A DNA stretch of 64,000 nucleotides from Bacteroidales bacterium (GTDB taxonomy: Bacteria > Bacteroidota > Bacteroidia > Bacteroidales > UBA10428), in the NCBI GenBank assembly GCA_035299085.1, contig DATGXG010000004.1, positions 1-64,000 of the forward strand, given 5' to 3'. Shown one piece after another: positions 35,709 through 43,171 of the stretch (its first letter is position 1; each line of letters begins with the position of its first letter). The position numbers were made by a program, and so were the translations under genes. Below the pieces are notes generated by a model. The model did no database searches and was not told the origin of the DNA. It was given only the letters and a program-made list of their open reading frames with translations.

Positions 35709-35777
35709 ATACGAATAAAAAGGTCAATTCGTTTTTATTACAATTGAAAACTGAGTTAGTCGTGATTATGCCAGGAA

Positions 35778-35813
35778 ACAACGCTGTCAGGTCCTCCGGA
35801 CGCTGACAGGTTG
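35778..35813. repeat. dispersed hairpin repeat, copy 4
   Basis: ACAAC-G-CTGTCAG, loop GGTCCTCCGGACG, CTGACAG-GTTG. Inner loop identical to copy 2. It lies between the DUF2200 gene end and the RDD gene start, and could end DUF2200 transcription. Confidence 0.82.
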
Positions 35814-35827
35814 GTGTCCGTCTTAAA

Positions 35828-36178
35828 TTACTTCCTTAAAATCTTATCCATCGCCTTTCCCTTTGCCAGTTCATCTACCAGTTTATCCAGGTACCGGATT
35901 TTCTGCATGAGCCTATCTTCGATTTCCTCGACCCGGTAACCACAAATGACACCTGTTATTTTTGAAGCATTGGGATTGATCTGCGGAGCCTGTGAGTAAA
36001 AGGTTTCAATATCAATTTTATTGTCAAGCTGGCTTTTCAACCCTTTTTCATCATACCCGGTGAGCCAGTAAATAATCTCATCCACTTCGGCCTTTGTACG
36101 GCCCTTTTTCTCGGCCTTCTGCACAAGCATAGGGTATACAGCGGCAAAAGGCATTTTATATATTTTCGTGTTCATCAT
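35828..36178 (-). CDS. DUF2200 domain protein
   Basis: 116 residues; two adjacent ATGs (36178, 36175). It matches the DUF2200 family over its full length: [39 protein letters not shown], then [49 protein letters not shown] small cytoplasmic protein of unknown function. Unusually, a 128-bp octamer array begins two bases upstream of its start codon, so its leader is largely repeat DNA. Confidence 0.9.
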   Translation of the reverse strand: MMNTKIYKMPFAAVYPMLVQKAEKKGRTKAEVDEIIYWLTGYDEKGLKSQLDNKIDIETFYSQAPQINPNASKITGVICGYRVEEIEDRLMQKIRYLDKLVDELAKGKAMDKILRK

Positions 36179-36180
36179 GG

Positions 36181-36308
36181 TAATGTGCTAATGTGCTAAT
36201 GTGCTAATGTGGTAATGTGATAATGTGCTAATGTGATAATGTGCTAATGTGGTAATGTGCTAATGTGATAATGTGATAATGTGATAATGTGATAATGTGA
36301 TAATGTGC
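36181..36308. repeat. 16-unit octamer array TAATGTG(C/A/G) upstream of DUF2200
   Basis: Sixteen uninterrupted 8-bp units, TAATGTG plus C, A or G, occupy 36181-36308. Only the eighth base varies. In the DUF2200 direction it reads CACATTA(G/C/T). There are no spacers, so it is not a CRISPR. It replaces the normal promoter/leader position of DUF2200. Confidence 0.95.
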
Positions 36309-36363
36309 TAAAAAATATCGAACAACGAACACCGATTTTTGATTTAAGAAGTTTTTCTGACAT

Positions 36364-36399
36364 CCTAATAGCCTAATAGACTAACAGACTAACAGACTA
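36364..36399. repeat. octamer array containing the TamA-like gene stop codon
   Basis: In the gene direction: TTTTAG stop, then TCTGTTAG, TCTGTTAG, TCTATTAG, GCTATTAG. Period 8 puts TAG in all frames. Related to the array at 33927. Confidence 0.85.
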
Positions 36400-38679
36400 A
36401 AACGGATAACCAATAGCTAAATTAAAAACGCTCTTTTTCATTATGTCACGGAATGAACCGATATGGTGGCTGCCATTCACTGTATATGGCGTTCTCAGGG
36501 GAAGACCAAGATCCGTTCGCAGCACAAAGAATCCCAGGTCGAAACGCAGTCCCAAACCTGTTCCTGCTGCCAGCTGATTCATAAAAGTATTGGCCCTGAA
36601 CTGCGCACCCGGCCGTGCAGGATCATTATTCCTCAGCCAGACATTCCCGGTTTCAAGGAACAGCGCTCCCTGTATGATTTTTGTAAATTTCATACGGTAT
36701 TCGACGTTCATTTCAAGTCGGATATCGCCACTCTGATCAATGAATCCCCTTGTATTATCGTGATAACTGCCCGGACCGAGCCGTCGTGCCGGGAATCCCC
36801 TGATACTGTAGGCACCGCCGCTAAAAAACTGTTCTACATAAGGCAACACCGATGAATTTCCATAAGGCAGACCTACGCCTGAATACAGACGAAATGCAAG
36901 CGTCTGATTATTGCCATTTAGATAATACCTGATGTCGGCAGTAAACTTAAAAAACTGGGCATACACCGCGTTGAATAACCTTGCGGGTTCTTCACCGGAT
37001 TTCCGGGCCAATAAACTGACCAGGTTGCCCGAAGTGTATACTCCGCCAATAAACATAAAGGTTCCGGGCTTTTCGGGCGACTTATTGTCGAAACTGAACT
37101 CGTACCGGGGCCCCAGAATGAACTGCTGTTCAAAACTACGCCGGATATAAATGTTATTTCTTACAACCGAATCAAATGCCGGTGTGGTTTTCAGGAGTTT
37201 TACGAAATTAAGGTATAACGGCGAAAAGGTATGATGTACTTTTTGTGTATGGCCCCATTGGTAAGAAAGTCCTGCCCTGAGTGAACCCAGCCTGTAAAAG
37301 GCAGTACGGTTCAGCAGACTGATACCGCCGTTAAGTGTTGTACTTTTAGTAACCAGGTTGCCTTCATTAATTTTTTTTCCAGGAAGCATAATCCGGGGAA
37401 AAACAACAGATCCCGTAGCACCTGCTTCATAGGAATAGGATCCAAGTTCACTCCTGTAATTCCGGTACCACTGCCATTCCATGCTTCCGGTAAGTTTCAG
37501 ATCAATTTTCTCAGCACCCCTGAAGGCATTTTTATGCTGAACACCCGCTATAAGCGCGGGCCCGGTAAATCCAGTGGATTTGGTAACAAGATTGGTTTCA
37601 ACCGACAAACTTAAATTTTTCGGGACCTGTGTTTCAATACGGATATCCAGCAAATGTGAAGAAGTATCCTTACCGGGAACATCAAAATACAAATTCACCA
37701 GGCTGAATACGCCCAGGTTGTTTAAACGGTTCAACGTTTTGCGATAATCGGTAATCGAATACAGATCACCGTTTCGGAATGCAACGGAATTATATAATAC
37801 TGTAGGCCTCAGAACTTTTCCCGGAGATACAATCACCATATCTTTATAATGAAAGGTGTCAGTCAGCGCGCTGTCCCTTCCACCGGTTTTTACCAGGTGA
37901 AGCGTTATCCTGTTGATGCGGTAACGCGACAATAAATTCTCATCAAGATTTTCCTTTCTGCCCAGGAAAATATCCATTTTCCTGTTTCCGATTCCTGAAT
38001 CCGCCCTGATGGTTATATATTCCGGGCGGAAGAAAAAGTAACCGTCTTCCTGTGCTGCCTCTGCCATGCTGGTTTTTATACTTTGCAAAGCCGACAGATC
38101 AAAGCGGTCCCCGGGTTTTACAAGCTCTGCAATATTCGTGGCATTTATAACCGAATCAACCGGATGTGTGACCGTATCATAATTTATTTTATTCAGATAC
38201 CATGGCGGCTGAAGGTTTACGGAATAAGATACTTTCGCTTTTTTCCTGTTATAGCTTGCCGTATCAATGGAAGCACTGGCTGTAGTATGAAAGAATCCGC
38301 GATTCACAAGGTCATTCTGTATCTTGGCGGCCCGTAATTCAGGATTTACATCCGTAATCAGGATCGGCGGCTTTGAGAAATATTCGTGGAACCAGTGACC
38401 GAACCCCCTTTCTTTACCGGGCCATGCATAATTGTAAATCCAGAGCGAAACCGGTGGCAGCATCCTGATTCCTGCAATTGCATTATTTACCTTGTTGGCG
38501 GTGATGGTTTTTGCCTCGCTTTTCGCTTCCTTTTCGTTTTTCCTGGTTGTGTGACTGAGAATTTCTATCTTTTTCCTGCCTGTATACAGAAGCTGATCAT
38601 CCGCCAGGAACCGGGTGTTCGAGCATGCCGCCAGCAGAAAAGCGCCTGCCGCAAATTTTATAAATCGCCTTCCTGTCAT
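36397..38679 (-). CDS. BamA/TamA-family outer-membrane protein with lipoprotein signal
   Basis: 760 residues. The signal ends FLLAAC, giving lipid Cys19, so this Omp85-type barrel is predicted to be also lipid-anchored, as in other Bacteroidota TamA-like proteins. Residues about 95-390 are POTRA-like (LVNRGFFHTTASASIDTASY; FRNGDLYSITDYRKTLNRL; LNNLGVFSLVNLYFDVPG). The barrel runs to the C-terminus, with EQFFSGGAYSIRGFPARRLG carrying the RGF motif of the Omp85 lid loop and a last strand ending SVFNLAIGYPF. It overlaps the upstream tamB-like gene by 4 bp. Role: with TamB, insertion of certain barrels or lipid transfer to the outer membrane. Confidence 0.92.
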   Translation of the reverse strand: MTGRRFIKFAAGAFLLAACSNTRFLADDQLLYTGRKKIEILSHTTRKNEKEAKSEAKTITANKVNNAIAGIRMLPPVSLWIYNYAWPGKERGFGHWFHEYFSKPPILITDVNPELRAAKIQNDLVNRGFFHTTASASIDTASYNRKKAKVSYSVNLQPPWYLNKINYDTVTHPVDSVINATNIAELVKPGDRFDLSALQSIKTSMAEAAQEDGYFFFRPEYITIRADSGIGNRKMDIFLGRKENLDENLLSRYRINRITLHLVKTGGRDSALTDTFHYKDMVIVSPGKVLRPTVLYNSVAFRNGDLYSITDYRKTLNRLNNLGVFSLVNLYFDVPGKDTSSHLLDIRIETQVPKNLSLSVETNLVTKSTGFTGPALIAGVQHKNAFRGAEKIDLKLTGSMEWQWYRNYRSELGSYSYEAGATGSVVFPRIMLPGKKINEGNLVTKSTTLNGGISLLNRTAFYRLGSLRAGLSYQWGHTQKVHHTFSPLYLNFVKLLKTTPAFDSVVRNNIYIRRSFEQQFILGPRYEFSFDNKSPEKPGTFMFIGGVYTSGNLVSLLARKSGEEPARLFNAVYAQFFKFTADIRYYLNGNNQTLAFRLYSGVGLPYGNSSVLPYVEQFFSGGAYSIRGFPARRLGPGSYHDNTRGFIDQSGDIRLEMNVEYRMKFTKIIQGALFLETGNVWLRNNDPARPGAQFRANTFMNQLAAGTGLGLRFDLGFFVLRTDLGLPLRTPYTVNGSHHIGSFRDIMKKSVFNLAIGYPF

Positions 38680-41600
38680 CTGCCTTTCCTCCTTCGCCAG
38701 ATATCGCTGATAGAATCGTAGGTTTTCCTGAAGATCAGTCCTATCCCGGTTCTGTCCACTTCACCTTCAAGTATGTCTTCATACGATCTTTGCCTGTAAA
38801 CATGCAGGTTTTTGGTACCGGCCGAATCAAGCCTGTATTCGAATGTAAAATTGCTCAGAGAGTTGTCATTTCGTCCCTGTTGGCCGTAATCATTGAGTCT
38901 TCCGGATACTTCAACAGTGGCCCTGTCATTGAACACATTCTTTTTTATATTATATGAAACACTTGTTTGTGTTTCTTCAGAACCGCCCTGGCCGGGCGTT
39001 GTATAGGAATTCACTCCCAGTGAAATATCCACATTCTTAATCGAAGCCTGTGTCAGTTTGTTCAGCTGGCTTTCCACAATCTGGTTTACCTGGTCGGTAA
39101 CGTTATTCGAAGAGGTATAAATGCCCGGAATATTGATTGTCTGGAACAGCAACAGCGACACGGCCTGCTTCATCTGGTCTTCCGGACTCATTGAATTGAT
39201 CACGCTCATCAGGTACTGGTCCCCGGTAGTTACCGTGAACAGTACGTTCAGGGCTGACAGCCGGTTGGTTAATTTAAGGACCACGTTAAACTCAACAATC
39301 CGGTCACTTTTATCCTCCGGATTTTTATATTTCCCTGTGACGGCACTTTGCGCTTCGATCTGCATCTCAGGATCGTCCATGCGATCGATCCACCTGATAA
39401 AACTGCCGTCGGTAATTTTAAAATTTTTGTTTGACCATCCTTTTATTTTCACATCGGCATTTCCGTCGCTTATATTGTAAACACCGGATAATGCGGCCTG
39501 GTTAGTGGATGTAACGCTATAATTGAGTAAGCCTCCTCCCTGGATGTCCATTTTTAAATTATACATCGGATCAGGCATTGAAAAATGAATTATTGTTTCA
39601 GGGTCTATTTCCACGGTGGTCCCGATGACAGTGTTTGCCTGTGCCGATGGCTCATTTTGTTTTATTTCGGTTGAATCCGGAAAACCGGTATTTATAAACG
39701 TAACCGTTTTATTCATATCCTGGAGCTTATAGCTTGGCTGGTTTGCATAGAATATTTCAGTACCGTTTTTCAGCGTCAGTTTTCCCTGCACATTGGGAGA
39801 TGTAAGGGGACCTGTAACTGTTATGCCTGTGCCGATGACAATCCTGCCGTAAAATGACTGGTTATCCTCTTTTGTTGAATTCATCACAAGCAGCTTTGGT
39901 GATGAAATATTCAAATCGGCATTTACAGCGCCCGGTTTCGATATATCCAGGTTTCCGTTGATCAGCAGCTCATTATTCAGCGAATCAAGGATTTTGAAAC
40001 GGTCAAAAATGATCTTTCCTCCGGACATTGATATGTTTTCGCCAGGTATTCTGAAAAGAGAATTAAACGCAGCCACCCGGGCTCTGACGCTGTCAAGTTT
40101 AACAATTCCATCAAGCGATTGCTTACCCCCGGATGATGTTGACTTTATATTTCCTGACACTGTGCCAGATAATTCGGAGAGCGATTCCTTAACAAATGGC
40201 TTCAGTAAGTCAAGCGAAACATTTGTAATATCGGCTGAAAGAACACTGCCGGATGCAGAATCACCATGTCCTTCGGCATGTAATTTTGCCGAATCGAGGT
40301 TTGCATTCACATTCATTCTGTAACCCCCATTTCCTGAACTATTGTATAAACCGTTTATTTTTACTGCGTTCAGGTGAATGTCGGACCAACCGGCATGATC
40401 AAGGTTGAGATCTGCTTTGACATCGGTATTCTCTTTATTTCCCAGGTATTCAACGAGCCCGTTGATCCGTGCCGATGGATTTCCGGGTATAAGACCGGAA
40501 GGAATCAGGGACATGAGATCAACGCGGTTAAAGTTCACTGTAAAACCCTTCAATGATCTTTCTTCTATAGCGGCCAGCTTCAATTCCGAACTATCGGTAA
40601 ACAGGGTAATTTTCGGAAGAAATTCAGCACTTGACGGATTGTATACCAGTTGTTCAGTGGAATCAGTCCGCCACGCAAACCCGTTCAGCAATAACTCACC
40701 CGTTGGAAATGTAACCACCAGCTCAGGATGTCTTAAGGTTGATGCCAGCGTAATTTCTGTGTTAATCTCATTTTGATTTTTCAGAATAATGAGATGGGTT
40801 TTGCCATTATGTGTTGAAATATCTGAATTATTTGAAAATTCTATTGCCGAAATCAGACCTGATTCAGCCGAAATACTGTCAATTCTGGTCCGAAGGTTAA
40901 CCAATCCGGATGAATCATTAAAAGAAGTCTGAAAATGATTCACCAGTACGCTTCCTGCCTTAATGCGATTAACAGTGACATTTGCTGAAAAACGTGAGTT
41001 CATTGAATCCGATACTACCTGTACTGAAGCATCCGAAAACCTCAATGCCGTATCTTTTAAAACCAGTGCAATAACCGGGTGATACCTGATATCAGCATCC
41101 AGTCTTGCGCCCGGTGCTCCTGATAGTATAAAAGCGGAATCAAGGAAAAAATTGGATGCGAGCGACCTGAAATAACCTGAAAGTCCTGAAGCTATCCTGC
41201 CGGCATTGCTTACAGGACTTTCCATATACCCGCTGATATCAAAAAAATCGGAATTACCATTCACGGTGGTTGCCATTGAATCCGACTTCAAATCGAAATG
41301 CAGACTGCTCAAATGGGTACCTGTTCCGGGTGCTGTAATGGCTATTTCATTCAAATCCAGAGAGGCATTCAGAGAGTCATCAGTTTGCCGGAAGCCGGCG
41401 GCATAAGCAGAATTCACTGTCATGGAATCTTTTCCCAGTCCGAGCAAAACGGGTGTAATGCTGAATTTCCCCGATGATTGAACTTTCATGCCGGTCCCAT
41501 TCCGATTAACCTGATTCAGCGAGCCCAGTTGAAGTCCCTCGTCATTTACCTCAGTTGAAACAGTGATGGTGTCGGGATTTATATTGCCGTTCAACCGGAT

Positions 41601-43112
41601 TCTGTCGTATGAATGATGATTTAAAATAACATGGTCGAGGTTCACGTCGAAAACAGACTGAAGTGTTTTGCTGCTGAAACCCCTGATATCGGCCTCAAAT
41701 GTTCCGTTTGCCTCCTGTAAAACCTGCTGCTCAATTACCGGGGATGTTCTTATCCGGCTGAATGATACTGAGGCAAATAACGTTTGTTCCTCCGTATTGA
41801 CCTTTCCTTTCAGTGCTATATTTCCCAGGCTGCTCTGAAGGTTCACATCAAAATCCTTTGATTTCAGCGAATCCTGAATATTCGTAATATGGCCAGACAG
41901 AGCCAACCAGAGGCTGTTCGTTTGAAAGATCCGAAGAGTATCAAAACGGATGACACTGCCATAGCGTTCAATTTTTGTATCAATGCGGACCGGATTGATT
42001 CCATAGCGTGAAAACCAGGATGCATTCTTTAGTTCCGGATTAAAATAAAGAAGGTCGTTAAGCGATATCCTGCTATCATTTAAGACCAGGACGGAGACTG
42101 AATTTTTTTCAGCTATTGCATAGAGGATTGTATCCGAGCTTCCCTGAAGGTCAATATCACTATTATGAGACTCAACATTAAAATTGAAGTTTGTTTTATC
42201 CATAGCTGATTGGAGAGAACCATCGAAATTCCGCAATTCAAATCCGTTTCCCAGGCTGAACCCTGTTTCAGAAATAGTTAAAGCAGCCTGATCACGTTTA
42301 ACAATGATGCCGGATAGTTTAGAGTGAAATCCGGTAATCGAAAACTGCGGAGAAAAACTTGTACCTGAAGAATCAGGATATGATCCGGCCTTGTACGAGC
42401 TGTTTTGTATGTTTATTTCACCAACCCGGATATTCCATGGGAAATCAAACGAAGCAGTCGTATCGGCTTCTTTTTGAGGAGCATTGCCGGTGAACAGCAT
42501 AGCATCCGCCTGAACCAGCTTGATCAGTGGTATTTCAAGGGCTTTGGTGGCAAGATCGATTTTATTAAAATTAATACCGGCTTCTTTTAACCTGAGACGG
42601 GCAAAGGTTTTTGCAGGAATGCTGTTATATTGTACGTCAACGGCTTCAACACTGACCTGGCCGATATTAAAAGTCCATGCCCCGGATCCTTTACCGGCAG
42701 TATCCTGTTTTGTCGTATCCTTACCTTCAAAGGCTTTCACTAGGTTCATCGGCTCCTGCTTATCCGACTGGAACAGTTTTAATTTAACATCCTGAATTTT
42801 TAAGTTTTTCACTGTGATTTTCCGTTTCATTAACGCCGGAAATGACCAGTCAATTTCCACAAGTCCGGTAAACGCAATCGTATCCCGGTTATCATGAACC
42901 AGGATGTTTGAAAAGCTCAGATGTTCTAATGTAAGAGAATTGATTGCACCAATGGTGACAGGCTTTTCCAGGCTCTCCAGTTTCCGGTTAATTGTTTTTG
43001 CAATGAATTTCCGGGCCGGAGATGTATTGATGGAAAGGATAATAAGTATAACCAGGCCTAGTAAAATAAGAATAAAAATGCCTGTTATTTTAAGAATTTT
43101 GCGGTATAACAT
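38676..43112 (-). CDS. TamB-like translocation/assembly module, DUF490
   Basis: 1478 residues. One N-terminal membrane helix (ILKITGIFILILLGLVILIILSI) anchors it in the inner membrane. A very long beta-rich body with AsmA-like start (LESLEKPVTIGAINSLTLEHL) spans the periplasm as a hydrophobic groove (bridge-like lipid-transfer family). The C-terminal 450 residues are the TamB/DUF490 domain (VQGKLTLKNGTEIFYANQPSYKL; INSMSPEDQMKQAVSLLLFQ). It is coupled to the TamA-like gene by a 4-bp overlap. The pair is expected to work as a bridge for phospholipid transport or outer-membrane protein assembly. Confidence 0.93.
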   Translation of the reverse strand: MLYRKILKITGIFILILLGLVILIILSINTSPARKFIAKTINRKLESLEKPVTIGAINSLTLEHLSFSNILVHDNRDTIAFTGLVEIDWSFPALMKRKITVKNLKIQDVKLKLFQSDKQEPMNLVKAFEGKDTTKQDTAGKGSGAWTFNIGQVSVEAVDVQYNSIPAKTFARLRLKEAGINFNKIDLATKALEIPLIKLVQADAMLFTGNAPQKEADTTASFDFPWNIRVGEINIQNSSYKAGSYPDSSGTSFSPQFSITGFHSKLSGIIVKRDQAALTISETGFSLGNGFELRNFDGSLQSAMDKTNFNFNVESHNSDIDLQGSSDTILYAIAEKNSVSVLVLNDSRISLNDLLYFNPELKNASWFSRYGINPVRIDTKIERYGSVIRFDTLRIFQTNSLWLALSGHITNIQDSLKSKDFDVNLQSSLGNIALKGKVNTEEQTLFASVSFSRIRTSPVIEQQVLQEANGTFEADIRGFSSKTLQSVFDVNLDHVILNHHSYDRIRLNGNINPDTITVSTEVNDEGLQLGSLNQVNRNGTGMKVQSSGKFSITPVLLGLGKDSMTVNSAYAAGFRQTDDSLNASLDLNEIAITAPGTGTHLSSLHFDLKSDSMATTVNGNSDFFDISGYMESPVSNAGRIASGLSGYFRSLASNFFLDSAFILSGAPGARLDADIRYHPVIALVLKDTALRFSDASVQVVSDSMNSRFSANVTVNRIKAGSVLVNHFQTSFNDSSGLVNLRTRIDSISAESGLISAIEFSNNSDISTHNGKTHLIILKNQNEINTEITLASTLRHPELVVTFPTGELLLNGFAWRTDSTEQLVYNPSSAEFLPKITLFTDSSELKLAAIEERSLKGFTVNFNRVDLMSLIPSGLIPGNPSARINGLVEYLGNKENTDVKADLNLDHAGWSDIHLNAVKINGLYNSSGNGGYRMNVNANLDSAKLHAEGHGDSASGSVLSADITNVSLDLLKPFVKESLSELSGTVSGNIKSTSSGGKQSLDGIVKLDSVRARVAAFNSLFRIPGENISMSGGKIIFDRFKILDSLNNELLINGNLDISKPGAVNADLNISSPKLLVMNSTKEDNQSFYGRIVIGTGITVTGPLTSPNVQGKLTLKNGTEIFYANQPSYKLQDMNKTVTFINTGFPDSTEIKQNEPSAQANTVIGTTVEIDPETIIHFSMPDPMYNLKMDIQGGGLLNYSVTSTNQAALSGVYNISDGNADVKIKGWSNKNFKITDGSFIRWIDRMDDPEMQIEAQSAVTGKYKNPEDKSDRIVEFNVVLKLTNRLSALNVLFTVTTGDQYLMSVINSMSPEDQMKQAVSLLLFQTINIPGIYTSSNNVTDQVNQIVESQLNKLTQASIKNVDISLGVNSYTTPGQGGSEETQTSVSYNIKKNVFNDRATVEVSGRLNDYGQQGRNDNSLSNFTFEYRLDSAGTKNLHVYRQRSYEDILEGEVDRTGIGLIFRKTYDSISDIWRRRKGR

Positions 43113-43120
43113 GATGAACT

Positions 43121-43152
43121 CCTGTGCCTTGTTACAAGAACAAGCGCACAGG
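43121..43152. repeat. 13-bp stem hairpin between GH43 and tamB-like genes
   Basis: CCTGTGC-CTTGTT and AACAAG-C-GCACAGG pair around a 5-base loop with one bulge. It lies 8 bp upstream of the TamB start and 19 bp past the GH43 stop. No T-run follows, so it may be a leader structure or processing site rather than a terminator. Confidence 0.55.
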
Positions 43153-43171
43153 TATAAAGTTTTGCCGGCGT

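Noticed and set aside
36181..36308. Possible CRISPR array
   Set aside because: The units are 8 bp, contiguous and without spacers, and no cas gene is near; it is a simple tandem array.
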